Part shown: positions 8,701-17,813 of the stretch, piece by piece | How the letters are laid out: each line of letters opens with the position of its first letter | Numbering within the stretch: position 1 is the stretch's first letter | NCBI GenBank assembly: GCA_018266105.1 | Contig: JAFEBA010000063.1 | Span: 61,753-125,752, forward strand | DNA: 64,000 bases | Direction of reading: 5' to 3' | DNA from: a bacterium | Lineage (GTDB): Bacteria > Vulcanimicrobiota > Xenobia > Xenobiales > JADMJV01 | The notes under the pieces: generated by a model | The model's database searches: none | Seen by the model: only the letters and a program-made list of their open reading frames with translations | Told to the model about the DNA's origin: nothing | Made by a program: the position numbers and the translations under genes

Positions 8701-9096
8701 ATGTCAAAAGTGCTTATGGTCTGCACCGGCAACACCTGTCGTTCGCCCCTGGCCCAGGTGATTCTGCAAAAACTCCATCCCGATTGGGAAGTGCGTTCAG
8801 CCGGAGTGGCGGCCGAGCAAGGCTCCCCCGCCGCCGCCCACGCCCGGCAGCTGGCCCAGGAGATGGGCCGCTCCCTGGAGGAGCATCGCGCTCAAAGCGT
8901 CACACCTGAACTGGTGGCCTGGGCTGATGAAATCCTGTGCATGACGGATTCGCACTTGAGCCTGCTGAAGCGCGAATTTCCCGAAGCGGGCTCCAAAGCC
9001 CGTACGCTTGGACGCAATATCTCCGACCCCTACGGGCAGTCCCTGGCGGTCTACCAGCGTTGTGCTGAACAGCTCGCGGAAGCTTTAAATCACTGA
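8701..9096 (+). CDS. low-molecular-weight phosphatase, YwlE-type (probable protein-arginine phosphatase)
   Basis: 131 residues when started at the ATG at 8701, which places the catalytic loop at the usual N-terminal position; an in-frame ATG 45 bases upstream would add an unneeded extension. The P-loop CTGNTCRSP gives the nucleophile Cys8 and Arg14, and the general-acid motif NISDPYGQS lies near residue 106. In this family a Thr after the loop Asn (GNTCRS), as in Bacillus YwlE, goes with phosphoarginine specificity, while Ile goes with phosphotyrosine. Thr here therefore suggests a protein-arginine phosphatase. No McsB-type arginine kinase is in the window. A tyrosine phosphatase role in exopolysaccharide control cannot be excluded. 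Confidence 0.9.
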   Translation: MSKVLMVCTGNTCRSPLAQVILQKLHPDWEVRSAGVAAEQGSPAAAHARQLAQEMGRSLEEHRAQSVTPELVAWADEILCMTDSHLSLLKREFPEAGSKARTLGRNISDPYGQSLAVYQRCAEQLAEALNH

Positions 9097-9101
9097 CTCG
9101 G

Positions 9102-9794
9102 TCAGTGATAGACTTTGCTGCGCTCCATCATGCGGTCGAAGTCCACCCGGTAATAGAGACAATCGCCGTGACCAGAAAACAGCATGTGCACATGGTGGCG
9201 AAGCCCGCGCACGATCTCCACGGCCTGATCGATTGCCTGAACCTTATGTTCAGGCCGGACCAGTGCGTTGCAGTCGCGCAGGTCGCCCAGATACCAGTCT
9301 CCGGTGATCATGGCTCCCCGAAACAAAAGCAACTGGTCGGTGTAGGAATGCTTGGGCGCGTAGATCAGATGAATGGGCTCACCGCCTAAATAGCCAGTCC
9401 ACAGCTGGCCGTCGTAGACCTCATCGAAAAGACGAAAGCTTCCGTCATTCCAGGCGCGCATCGGAAGGTGAGGATTACGAGCCATAATGCTCAGGAAGTG
9501 ACGGTCCTCCAGCATCGAGCGGTGAGTCACGAAGGTGGTCTGCGGAAAGCGCAGACGGAATTGAGGAAGTGACTTGCAGTGATCAACGTGACCGTGGGTC
9601 ACGATACCGTACTTCAGACGCAGTTTGCGGCGACGCAGGTAGCTCTCCAAGCGCTCGTAGGGGGGCTTCTCATGGGTCGAGTACATGGGCATTTCCACCA
9701 CGGCCGCCTCGCCTTTGTTTTGCAAAACCCAGCAAGCGTTCTTGTAAGGACCATAGCGTTTGAGAATGGTGTAACCAGGAGCGATTTCTTTCAT
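9102..9794 (-). CDS. metallo-beta-lactamase-fold hydrolase
   Basis: 230 residues when begun at the ATG at 9794, which has AAGG five bases upstream; an in-frame ATG at 9806 would add four residues. The zinc motif THGHVDHCKSLP (HxHxDH) is intact. It is followed by later ligands in HSYTDQL, the MITGDWYLGDLRD strand that resembles the GD segment of the fold, and a final SGHGDCLY. There is no signal peptide. The family covers glyoxalase II-like, lactonase and many unassigned hydrolases, and I see nothing to choose between them. It ends five bases from the convergent phosphatase gene. Confidence 0.82.
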   Translation of the reverse strand: MKEIAPGYTILKRYGPYKNACWVLQNKGEAAVVEMPMYSTHEKPPYERLESYLRRRKLRLKYGIVTHGHVDHCKSLPQFRLRFPQTTFVTHRSMLEDRHFLSIMARNPHLPMRAWNDGSFRLFDEVYDGQLWTGYLGGEPIHLIYAPKHSYTDQLLLFRGAMITGDWYLGDLRDCNALVRPEHKVQAIDQAVEIVRGLRHHVHMLFSGHGDCLYYRVDFDRMMERSKVYH

Positions 9795-9906
9795 AGCGCC
9801 TTGCATTGGCGTTCATGCTTCTGCTCCCTGCCAAAAAACTTGAGAAAAATTCATCTACCCGAACGGCTAGGAGCGCGCCATCAAACTTGCGAACTCAAGC
9901 CCCGTG

Positions 9907-12483
9907 ATGAAAAAACTGCTGTGCTGGGCCCTGTTGGGTGCCGCGGCCTGGGCTCAAGAAGTGCCCCGCTTCGCTTTGCCCGAGGGCCCGCTCAAACTGG
10001 AACGGTCTACTCACGGCGGCGTCTTCCTGGATGTATCCGGACCTCGTTCAGCTTTCTTCGGACTGGAGAATGGACCGCTCGAAGGCTGGATCTATCCGCT
10101 GAAAGTCTTTCAGGACATGGAGCTGTCCTTCCGTCTTGAGGGCTATCCGGTGGACATTCAGGGGCGCGACATCCAGCGTGGCATCGAACTCCACCCCGAG
10201 TACACGCAACTCACCTATTCTCACTCTGCCTTCACCGTGCGCCAGATCCTGATGTGTCCGCGTTCCCAGCCCTCGCTGGTGAGTTTGTTGGATGTGGACA
10301 GCAGCCTTCCCATGACGGTCACCGTTCAGTTCCGGCCACGCCTGCGCTTGATGTGGCCCGGAGCCCTCTCGACCGCATATGTAGCCTGGGACGAGAAGAA
10401 TTCGTGCTACCGCTTCTCGGAAGAAAGCGGTCAGGCGCAGGCCATTCTAGGGTCCCCGGGCGCTCGTGACCTGTCCACCATGCCCTATCAGGAGGAGCCC
10501 AAGGACAGCCTGTTGCGCATGGAAATTCAGGTGCCCCCCACTCGAGCGGCCTCTCACTTTATCCCCATCGTGGCCGCGCGAACTCCTGAAGCCTATCGAG
10601 AAACCTTGCAGAGCATAGCCACCCTGGCCCAGGAGCTGGCCCGGCATTACGCGGCTCAACGCGCGGGCAGCCTGCGCCTGGAGCTACCCGATCCACGTCT
10701 GCAGCAGGCCTACGACTGGTCGCTGGTGGGCATGGACAAGGGGGTGGTGCACGATCCCCTGTTCAAAAGTCCAGGTCTGGTGGCCGGTTTTCGCACCTCT
10801 GGGGAAAGCGAACGCCCTGGCTTCGCCTGGTTCTTCGGACGGGACGCGATGTGGACTGCGATGGCCTTGCTGGCCCAGGGCGATCTGCAAACCACTCGCA
10901 TGGCCTTGGATTTCTTGGCTCAGCATCAGCGCGAGGACGGTAAAATCCCTCATGAAATTTCGCAGAGCGCGCCGCTGGTGGACTGGTTTAAGAAATACTC
11001 CTACGCCTGGGCTTCCAGTGACGCCACGCCTCTCTACATCATCGTACAGGGAGAACTCTTCCAGGCCGGAGGCGACCGGGAATTCCTGGCCAGACACTGG
11101 GAGAGCCTCAAAGCCGCCTGGAAATGGTCGTCCAAAACCGATACAGACGGGGACGGGCTAAAGGAGAATACCGGCTTCGGACACGCCTGGATCGAGGGTG
11201 GCGCCCTCTATCCGGCCCACCAGGAACTCTACCTGCAGGGTGTTTTCCTCCAGTCGGCTCGCCACATGAAGAAACTGGCGGAGGCGATGGGCGACTCAAG
11301 CCTGGCTGCCCAGGCCGAAGCGGAAATCACTAAAGTGCTTGCGGCCAGCGAGCGAACCTACTGGGTGGAAAAGGGCGGGTATTATGCGCTAGCAACTTAC
11401 AAGCCCCGCCAGGCCGAGGCCGAACCTGGCCCCAATCGGGCCGCTCGCCAACAGCGCCTGCGAGAGTTGGCGACCGGAGGCCTGGCCGAGGAGGACACGG
11501 TTCTGCCAGCCGTGCCCATGATGTGGGGCTGGCTCAAGCAGGAGCGGGCTCAGCTCGAGCTGGACCACCTCATCTCCGCTCAAATCAGCACCGACTGGGG
11601 AGCTCGAATTCTCTCCCGAGAAAGCCGACTCTACGATCCCCTGGCCTATCATTATGGCTCGGTCTGGCCCTTGTTCACCGGTTGGCTTTCCCTGGCCGGC
11701 TACGAGTATGGACGCCCGCTGGTGGGCTGGCAGGCCTTGGCCAGCAACGCCGCCCTGACCGAGTTCGACACGCTGGGCTACGTCACCGAATTGCTCTCCG
11801 GAGACTACTGTTCCGCCTTCGGGCGCAGCAGCCATCATCAGATCTGGTCAGAAGCCATGATCACTTTGCCGCTGGTGCGTGGCCTGCTGGGCCTGGAAGT
11901 CGAGAGCCAGGGCAAACTCGTCAAGTTCGCCCCCCAACCGCCGGCCCATTGGCCCGGCTTCAAAATCCAACAGATCGAAACGGCGCTGGGCCCGGCCCAA
12001 TTGGAATATTCTCGTCGCCCAGGGCAGCGACGCATCGCCTGGCGCGGTCCGACCGGCCTGAACTACAAATTTACCTTGAGCTTCCCGTTGGACGCCCAGG
12101 TGGAGGGCGCCAGGAGCCACGGAGAGGTGCAGCAACTGGTACGCACCGGCCAGGGAGCCAGCGGTGAGGTGGTGGTGAACTGCGAGGAAGGCTGCGAATT
12201 GAGCCTGCCTCAGCCGGTGCTGGTCAATGGCCAGAAAAGCCAGGGCCTGCGGGTGGTGCGGTGCCGTCCCGAAACCGGAGGAGTGCACCTGATAGCGGAT
12301 GGTCATCCCGGCCAAAGCTATGAACTGATCGTGACCGGCCGCCAGTTGGGCTCGGTCGAGAATTCGGTGGCCCGGGTCAGCGGCGGCGAAAATCGCCTCA
12401 AGCTGGAGTTCCCCGGCCAGGGCGATTACCGCCGCCTGGACCTGGTTATTCCTTACTTGTCCACCCAAACTCCGTCCCGATAA
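9907..12483 (+). CDS. exported six-hairpin glycosidase-like protein (glycogen-debranching/glucoamylase type)
   Basis: 858 residues with a clear Sec signal peptide (MKKLLCWALLGAAAWA, probable cleavage before QEVP). The central part, about residues 260-690, has the look of an (alpha/alpha)6 glycosidase of the amylo-1,6-glucosidase/GH15/GH63 group. Visible elements are GFAWFFGRDAMWTAMALL, the repeated helices of DFLAQHQREDGKIPHEIS, DTDGDGLKENTGFGHAWIEGG, and YGSVWPLFTGWLSLAGYEYG. GRD and EGG are the kind of acidic motifs expected at the active site. The N-terminal 250 residues look like a beta-sandwich and the last 150 residues like another. It probably trims oligosaccharides outside the cytoplasm. 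It is not PelA. GTG at 9904 directly precedes the chosen ATG. There is no strong ribosome site. The 3' end overlaps the convergent small gene by 31 bases. Confidence 0.82.
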   Translation: MKKLLCWALLGAAAWAQEVPRFALPEGPLKLERSTHGGVFLDVSGPRSAFFGLENGPLEGWIYPLKVFQDMELSFRLEGYPVDIQGRDIQRGIELHPEYTQLTYSHSAFTVRQILMCPRSQPSLVSLLDVDSSLPMTVTVQFRPRLRLMWPGALSTAYVAWDEKNSCYRFSEESGQAQAILGSPGARDLSTMPYQEEPKDSLLRMEIQVPPTRAASHFIPIVAARTPEAYRETLQSIATLAQELARHYAAQRAGSLRLELPDPRLQQAYDWSLVGMDKGVVHDPLFKSPGLVAGFRTSGESERPGFAWFFGRDAMWTAMALLAQGDLQTTRMALDFLAQHQREDGKIPHEISQSAPLVDWFKKYSYAWASSDATPLYIIVQGELFQAGGDREFLARHWESLKAAWKWSSKTDTDGDGLKENTGFGHAWIEGGALYPAHQELYLQGVFLQSARHMKKLAEAMGDSSLAAQAEAEITKVLAASERTYWVEKGGYYALATYKPRQAEAEPGPNRAARQQRLRELATGGLAEEDTVLPAVPMMWGWLKQERAQLELDHLISAQISTDWGARILSRESRLYDPLAYHYGSVWPLFTGWLSLAGYEYGRPLVGWQALASNAALTEFDTLGYVTELLSGDYCSAFGRSSHHQIWSEAMITLPLVRGLLGLEVESQGKLVKFAPQPPAHWPGFKIQQIETALGPAQLEYSRRPGQRRIAWRGPTGLNYKFTLSFPLDAQVEGARSHGEVQQLVRTGQGASGEVVVNCEEGCELSLPQPVLVNGQKSQGLRVVRCRPETGGVHLIADGHPGQSYELIVTGRQLGSVENSVARVSGGENRLKLEFPGQGDYRRLDLVIPYLSTQTPSR

Positions 12484-12809
12484 TCCTGATCAAGGCTGGT
12501 GGGCCCCCGTCGAATGGTGCGGTGGAAATTGGGATTCTTGTCGTTGGGCGGATAGGGCCCGGCCAGCACTTCGAAATCATCCTGCGGATAGATGACGGTG
12601 ATGCGTTCATTGGTCTTGAGTTCATCCACGCTGATGGGCTGCCCGTTGCGCAAGAAAGTGGCGTTGCGGGGAGCTTTCACGGCGTTACCGGTGCTGTCGG
12701 TTACGTATACGGCCGCGTCCTCAACCGCCCAGACTTTCCCTTCCAGGCGAGTTGGCGTCTGAGCCCAACAACTCAGGGAAAGTGCCAGAACGAAAATAAA
12801 CTTGTTCAC
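12453..12809 (-). CDS. small exported protein of unknown function
   Basis: 118 residues. The N terminus is a short signal peptide (MNKFIFVLALSLSCWA, cleavage before QTPT). A perfect TAGGAGGA ribosome site stands just upstream of the ATG. The mature part of about 100 residues begins with a beta-rich segment (RLEGKVWAVEDAAVYVTD) that resembles small OB-like or DUF5666-like exported domains. It then has a charged tail with Asn/Asp-rich turns. I recognise no catalytic motif. It overlaps the 3' end of the glycosidase-like gene tail to tail. Confidence 0.75.
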   Translation of the reverse strand: MNKFIFVLALSLSCWAQTPTRLEGKVWAVEDAAVYVTDSTGNAVKAPRNATFLRNGQPISVDELKTNERITVIYPQDDFEVLAGPYPPNDKNPNFHRTIRRGPTSLDQDYRDGVWVDK

Positions 12810-12907
12810 GAATCCTCCTAAAGAAAGGAGCCAGGCGGTAAGCCCGGCTCCGGTGTGTGTTTTAAAGCTGTCGAGTCGTGGACCTGTGACCGCTGGGTAA
12901 GCTCCGG

Positions 12908-13324
12908 CTAGAGACTGAAGGGACTGCGCTGGCCGTAGGTTCCGTTGAGTCCTTGGAAGGTGCCAGAAGCCACTACCGAGGCGATGGAGTTAAGGCCGGT
13001 TACGCCGCTGCCGTCGGCAGGCGGAGTGTAACCACCAATTTCCTGAATCCCGCCCATCAGAAGTCGATCGGGAGCGTGATTTACCGCGGGCTTTTCGCTG
13101 CGGACCGAAACTTCGAAGCCGGTCGGGGTCGAGGCCGGGTCAGCTGTGCTGGTCAAGCGATCTTGCTTGTCAGCCTTCGGAGTGGAGGGGGCGCCACTGA
13201 TGGAGACGAGATCTCCGGGCAGGCCAGCGTCTTGATTTCCCTGGGCGGGTGCTCCCAGATTGCGATTATTGGAAACGCTCTTTTGACCCGGGATGTTGAA
13301 GTTGCCACCGATAGGACCTGCCAT
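12908..13324 (-). CDS. orphan low-complexity protein
   Basis: 138 residues, rich in Gly, Ser, Pro, Asn and Thr, with no signal peptide, no membrane segment and no Cys. It starts MAGPIGGNFNIPGQKSVSNN, a disordered, positively tinged leader of the same flavour as other orphan proteins in this window (at 22031, 41017, 44284 and 50437). CGGAGG lies about eight bases before the ATG, so it is well placed for translation. Function unknown. I cannot exclude that it is poorly expressed, but its codon use matches its neighbours. Confidence 0.65.
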   Translation of the reverse strand: MAGPIGGNFNIPGQKSVSNNRNLGAPAQGNQDAGLPGDLVSISGAPSTPKADKQDRLTSTADPASTPTGFEVSVRSEKPAVNHAPDRLLMGGIQEIGGYTPPADGSGVTGLNSIASVVASGTFQGLNGTYGQRSPFSL

Positions 13325-13463
13325 TTTGATTTACCTCCGAGTGTGTAAATTTCTTCTTCGCTGGTAGTATCTCCCATGCAGTCCCGAGCAATTGTTACCA
13401 AATTGTTAACACGTCGTCACGACGGCTCACTTTCGAAAGTTGTTTATTGACGTAACACAACAT

Positions 13464-14714
13464 TCATCTTTTTAACTCGGAGACCGAGCGAGGACGCTCG
13501 GAGGAGTGGGGTTTGCGCATCCAGTCCACCCTCGAGCACCACTCGGCGGGCAGGTCGGGCCGCAACTCGGCCAGCGGAATCTCATTGGCCGAGCCCTCCC
13601 AGCGATCCACGGAACGCGGCGGAATGTCACCGCAGGCCAGATGGTAAAGCAGCGTACCCACCGAGTAGAGGTCATGATCGGGCTGGGAAGGCTGCCCCTG
13701 CAATTGCTCCGGACAGGCATAGACGGGGTGGCCCTGGCCGCGAAATTGAGTCTGACGTGGATCGCCAGGCGTATCTTTGAGCCGAGCCAAACCAAAATCC
13801 AGGAGTTTGATCACTCCTTGAGGGGTGGTCATAATCGTATCCGGCCTGAGATCGCGATGAATCAGGGGCGGCACCTGTCCGTGCAGAAACTCCAAGGCCG
13901 AAATCAGCTGTTGGGAGATCTGATCCAGGGTCTGATATTCAAGTGCCCCCCGGGAGCGCTCCAGGCGTTGTTCCAGGGTGGTTCCCGAAAAAGCCTCGAG
14001 GATCAGGTAGAGACCGCTGGAGTCGTCAACCGTAGCCAGAAAACGCGGCAAACACGGGTTGGTCAAGCGGGACAAGAATCGCGCTTCCCGCAACAGGTGC
14101 TGGCGGGCTTCCTTGTTGTGAGCGCCCCCCTCCAGGCGACGCAACAGCACCGGCATCTGGGCCTGCTGATCATAGCCGCCGTAGATGGTTGAGAAGCGGC
14201 CCTCCACCAGCTTCAAGCCTCGAGCGTAACGCTCACCCACCAGAACCGAATAACTGGCCGGTTCCTCCCGGGCCGGAAGAGGCTGGGCCTGACCCTGCAG
14301 GCCCGCCAGTTGAAGAGTCAGGCGTTCGGACATGGTCAAGGCGGCTTGCAGGTCATTCAGACTGAAGGGCTTTACGTGCCCACGGACGCCCGCCAGGACA
14401 CCCCGGTTGGCATCCTCAACCAGCAGCGGCACCAGCAGCCAGACCTGCTGATCGTCGATCAACGAAGCCGGTCGCCGCAGATGAGGAGCCAGAGCCACCA
14501 GCTGAGGATACTGATCGGCCAGGATCTGGTCCGGGTCGCGTTTCTCGGCCAGCTTGAAGGGCCGACCGGGCGCACCCGGGAGAATAGCCACGGCTGCTTC
14601 CAGCCTGGCGAACTCTACGAACTCATCCATCGACTTCAGCCAGAAACGGCGTTGTTCAAAACCGAAGAGCATGTGGGGGGATGCGCCCAAAAGCCCGGTA
14701 TCCCTTGCAATCAA
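13464..14714 (-). CDS. Ser/Thr kinase-like protein, probable pseudokinase with GAF-like N terminus
   Basis: 416 residues from a TTG start (ATG at 14672 is the alternative; neither has a good ribosome site). Residues 20-150 look like a GAF-type sensor domain. Residues 170-416 follow the protein kinase fold: glycine loop EGRFSTIYGGYD, helix C Glu in REARFL, catalytic loop IHRDLRPDTIM, LLDFGLA, and APE-like CPEQL. Key catalytic residues differ. The ATP-binding Lys of VAIK is Arg (VLLRR), the catalytic-loop Lys is Arg (HRDLR), and the metal-binding Asn is Thr (PDT). The last kinase helices are cut short. I therefore infer little or no phosphotransfer and a regulatory or scaffold role. It is divergent from an intact kinase gene 78 bases away. 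Confidence 0.82.
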   Translation of the reverse strand: MIARDTGLLGASPHMLFGFEQRRFWLKSMDEFVEFARLEAAVAILPGAPGRPFKLAEKRDPDQILADQYPQLVALAPHLRRPASLIDDQQVWLLVPLLVEDANRGVLAGVRGHVKPFSLNDLQAALTMSERLTLQLAGLQGQAQPLPAREEPASYSVLVGERYARGLKLVEGRFSTIYGGYDQQAQMPVLLRRLEGGAHNKEARQHLLREARFLSRLTNPCLPRFLATVDDSSGLYLILEAFSGTTLEQRLERSRGALEYQTLDQISQQLISALEFLHGQVPPLIHRDLRPDTIMTTPQGVIKLLDFGLARLKDTPGDPRQTQFRGQGHPVYACPEQLQGQPSQPDHDLYSVGTLLYHLACGDIPPRSVDRWEGSANEIPLAELRPDLPAEWCSRVDWMRKPHSSERPRSVSELKR

Positions 14715-14792
14715 GGAATCTTATTGAGGAGTGAGCAACTTTTTCGCGAAGGCCGGTTCAACAAGCAAGGCAAGCTTGCGTAGAAGTGGGTA

Positions 14793-16250
14793 GTGAGGTG
14801 CGGCAGCGTGGATCCAGGTGATTTACTTCAGGATCGTTATAAAATTGTGCGCCATATCAAGCGCGGTGGCATGGGAGCGGTCTACGAGGCTCGCGACACC
14901 AAGCTGGCGGATTCGGCCTGCGCCGTCAAGGAAATCCTGGAAGGTGCGCGCACTGGGCGAGACTCGCAATACGTGGAGGCGCGTTTTTTTCAGGAAATGA
15001 AAGCCCTGGCCGCGCTCGACCATCCTTCTATTCCTAAAGTTCGCGACTACCTGACGGTGGACTCGGTCGTCTACATCGTCATGGATCTGGTCCAAGGGCA
15101 GAGTCTGGACGATGAAATCGAGCAATCGATGGGCCTGAGCGGTCAGCCCCTGGCCCCCGAGAAATGTGTAGAAGACATTCTGGCGCTGCTGGACACGGTG
15201 CAATATCTGCACCAGCAGTCCCCCCCCATTATCCATCGGGATATCAAGCCGGCCAACATTTTACGAGAGACTCGCAGCGGCCGCATAAAACTGGTGGACT
15301 TTGGTCTGGCTCGTCAGCTGGACGACAACTCGCGACACACTCTGGTCGGCACTCTTGGCTACTGCGCGCCCGAGCAAATGATGGGTAAGGGAAGTTTTGA
15401 ATCCGACCTTTATTCGGTAGGAATGACCCTCTATCACATGTTGACCGGCAAGCAGCCGGAAATGCTGAACCTGGACGCGTTGACTCCAGACCTGCCCGGG
15501 CTTCGCCCCGGACTCAGCCAGATCGTCGAAAAAGCCACCCAACCCCGACCCGCCGACCGCTACCACAGCTGCCGAGAAATGATGGACGATCTGAAAGCCT
15601 GGCTGGTGGCCGAACCGACCCCCAAACCGCTACCGCCCAAACCGGAGCAGGCATTGGCACCCATACCCTCGCCGGTAGCAGTGCCCGCCGCCAAAAGCCA
15701 GGTAAACACCCTGGTGGGAATCAGCGCCGTCCTCCTGGCGCTTGGATTCGGCCTGTTCATGGGGCGGGAAACCGCCCCTTCGACCGCCAGTTCGCCTTCC
15801 GCGAGTCCGCCTCCGCTGGCTCGCTTGCAAGCTCCGGCTGCGGAAACACCCGCTCCGCCTGTTCCAATCCAGCCCCCGGTTCAAGTCCCCCCCTCGACAC
15901 CGGTGGTGGCGGAAGCTCCGCCCGGCCCGCCCAAACCACCTCAGCGCCGGAATCTGCCCGCTCCGCCCCGTCCCCAACCAGAGCCCCAACCGGCCCCAAC
16001 CGTCGAAAAGGGCCCGGATCCGGAAGTCGGCAGCCTGGGCGGTCCCGCTTACCCGACTTACAATGGCCCCCCCATCCAACCTCGTCCTCCAGTGGAGCCT
16101 CAAATCGAGGCTCCACCGGACGATTTGCCCGCGGGCGGCCCACCCGAAGCGGTCGAACCGGGCAATACGCAGATCCAAAGAAAGCCCAACCTGAAGCAGT
16201 GGTTGCGCAACCACCCCAACTACAGACCACGAATGCGCCGTAGGTTCTAG
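14793..16250 (+). CDS. transmembrane Ser/Thr protein kinase with Pro-rich extracytoplasmic tail
   Basis: 485 residues from the GTG at 14793; the GTG at 14808 is a good alternative because GAGGTG lies eight bases before it. The N-terminal 280 residues are a full PknB-like kinase domain: RGGMGAVYEARD, the Lys in CAVKEIL, HRDIKPANIL, LVDFGLA, GTLGYCAPEQ and SDLYSVGMTLYHMLTG. A single membrane segment follows near residues 308-326 (LVGISAVLLALGFGLFM). The outer tail of about 150 residues is Pro/Ala/Gln-rich with no PASTA repeats, ending in a basic segment. It may sit in or span the cell wall. All catalytic residues are intact, unlike the divergent neighbour, suggesting a kinase and pseudokinase pair. 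Confidence 0.92.
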   Translation: MRCGSVDPGDLLQDRYKIVRHIKRGGMGAVYEARDTKLADSACAVKEILEGARTGRDSQYVEARFFQEMKALAALDHPSIPKVRDYLTVDSVVYIVMDLVQGQSLDDEIEQSMGLSGQPLAPEKCVEDILALLDTVQYLHQQSPPIIHRDIKPANILRETRSGRIKLVDFGLARQLDDNSRHTLVGTLGYCAPEQMMGKGSFESDLYSVGMTLYHMLTGKQPEMLNLDALTPDLPGLRPGLSQIVEKATQPRPADRYHSCREMMDDLKAWLVAEPTPKPLPPKPEQALAPIPSPVAVPAAKSQVNTLVGISAVLLALGFGLFMGRETAPSTASSPSASPPPLARLQAPAAETPAPPVPIQPPVQVPPSTPVVAEAPPGPPKPPQRRNLPAPPRPQPEPQPAPTVEKGPDPEVGSLGGPAYPTYNGPPIQPRPPVEPQIEAPPDDLPAGGPPEAVEPGNTQIQRKPNLKQWLRNHPNYRPRMRRRF

Positions 16251-16304
16251 GAGCTTGGCCGGAAACTCCCTTGACAGGCGCAAAACCTACTCCTGGGAAC
16301 AGAT

Positions 16305-17813
16305 CTAGGTGGATATCCGGCCAAGCTCCTGGCCGACCCGAAGCACCTGGCGGGCCGCTTCGGCCACCAGCTCGTCACGGTCCTGGAGGCATTCCCGGGC
16401 ATAATCCATGGGCCGTCCGGCGCCACCCTCAGCCCAACGACGGTCCTCGCCGATCAGTCGAACCAGAGTGCGCAGCGCGGCCACCCGGCGCACGGGATCG
16501 CTATGGCCTAAAGCTTCCAGGAGCAGCTCTTCCAGTTCGATCTCAACCGGCTCGGCCTCCGCCTCCAGTTTAGCGGGAAGGCCTGATAAGACGGCCAATC
16601 TCGTCCAGTGGTCGCGGCTCTGCTGCAGCAGAGCCTGAAGATGCTCGCACATCAGCACTCCTTGGGGATAATTGCTCCAGGCTCGCCATTCCCGGGCGCA
16701 CAGGACAACCCAGCCTCTCTCCTCCTCAAGGAACTCCGCCAGTCCGGTCGGAAGTGCATTTGGGTGCCGCTCCAGCAGGCGCAACAGGTTCTCACGCAAG
16801 AGCCCCTGCCAGCGCGCTTCTTGAAACGTCCGCACCGTCTCGCGATCGAAAGGAAGGAAAAGTTCCTCCACCAGCGGCAGCTCAGCCTCGGCCAGCAAGC
16901 GCTGAGCCATCTGTTCAACCACTCTGGAACGGGCGCTCTGGCCCTGACTGAGTCGGCTTTCCTTCTGATCGTAAATGGCCAGTTGACTGAGGGCTCGGCT
17001 GGTCCAGTCGCCAATCGACTGCAGTACGCCCAATGTGGCCGGGTGATAGCGCTCGAAAGGCAGATCTTCCAACACCATCAGGGCGCCCTCCGCCAAAGGT
17101 AAGGCCACCATTGGCTCCTCCGCCGCCAGGGGAGCCTCAAGCTCTGGAGCAGTCAGCATCCTGCCCTGTTCTAAAGCCTGTCGAACCAGCTGACTTGCGC
17201 CCGCCGCCATGAGTGGACGAGAGCCGGCCGGATACTGAGCCCGCTCCTGGAAACCGGGTCCATAAAAGAAACCACGGCAGGCACCGCTGCGCTGGCAGGC
17301 CAGCTCCAAACTGGCGGCATACAGTTGATCGGGTTGAAGGGTGGTGAGGCGACGGGCCAGTTCGTAGAGGCTTCCAAAGGTTTCAGACTGGCCCAGGATC
17401 CGCTGTCGCAGCTCCCCCACCGCTTTCTCCAGAACCTCCCTCTGCGACTTGCTTTCATCCAGTTCCAACCGGCTTTGCCGCAGCTCGCGCTCCAATTGTT
17501 GCTGACGAGTGCGAGCAGAATCAAAAAGCCAGCCGGTGACGACGGCCGTCAGCAAAAGACTGGCGTAGATGCCAGCCTGAGGAAACAGCCAGGGGTTGGC
17601 CCCGTGGCTCAGTGCAGCATATTCCAACCCGAAGACCAGAGCCAGAATCAATCCGGCCCGGATCCCATACCGGCAGCCAACCAGCGCCACTGGAATCACG
17701 TACGGGTGAGGCTGCACAGCCGGCCAACCTGGGGCGGTTGGCGAAATCAGGCCATTGGCGACTTGAGTGGCCAGCCACAAGATGGAAATCTCGCTCAGCA
17801 AACGACTCTTCAC
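16305..17813 (-). CDS. pelD: PelD-like membrane protein with GAF domain, no GGDEF visible
   Basis: 502 residues with a GTG start overlapping the pelG stop (GTGA). The N terminus has about four membrane segments (residues 5-100), then a coiled coil (RTRQQQLERELRQSRLELDE), then a GAF-like domain (about 148-275). This is the PelD plan, and position directly after pelG supports the call. In Pseudomonas PelD a degenerate GGDEF domain with an RxxD site binds c-di-GMP and turns Pel synthesis on. Here the C-terminal 220 residues show no GGDEF features. They are helical and end in HEAT-like repeats (HSDPVRRVAALRTLVRLIG; DELVAEAARQVLR). An isolated RPMD occurs near residue 467, but I would not call it an I-site. 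The signal input is therefore probably different. Confidence 0.72.
   Translation of the reverse strand: MKSRLLSEISILWLATQVANGLISPTAPGWPAVQPHPYVIPVALVGCRYGIRAGLILALVFGLEYAALSHGANPWLFPQAGIYASLLLTAVVTGWLFDSARTRQQQLERELRQSRLELDESKSQREVLEKAVGELRQRILGQSETFGSLYELARRLTTLQPDQLYAASLELACQRSGACRGFFYGPGFQERAQYPAGSRPLMAAGASQLVRQALEQGRMLTAPELEAPLAAEEPMVALPLAEGALMVLEDLPFERYHPATLGVLQSIGDWTSRALSQLAIYDQKESRLSQGQSARSRVVEQMAQRLLAEAELPLVEELFLPFDRETVRTFQEARWQGLLRENLLRLLERHPNALPTGLAEFLEEERGWVVLCAREWRAWSNYPQGVLMCEHLQALLQQSRDHWTRLAVLSGLPAKLEAEAEPVEIELEELLLEALGHSDPVRRVAALRTLVRLIGEDRRWAEGGAGRPMDYARECLQDRDELVAEAARQVLRVGQELGRIST

Noticed and set aside
9907..12483. Considered as PelA, the hydrolase/deacetylase of the Pel system
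   Set aside because: The central part resembles the six-hairpin debranching group and there is no deacetylase domain. It is also not next to the pel genes. PelA is simply not seen in the window.
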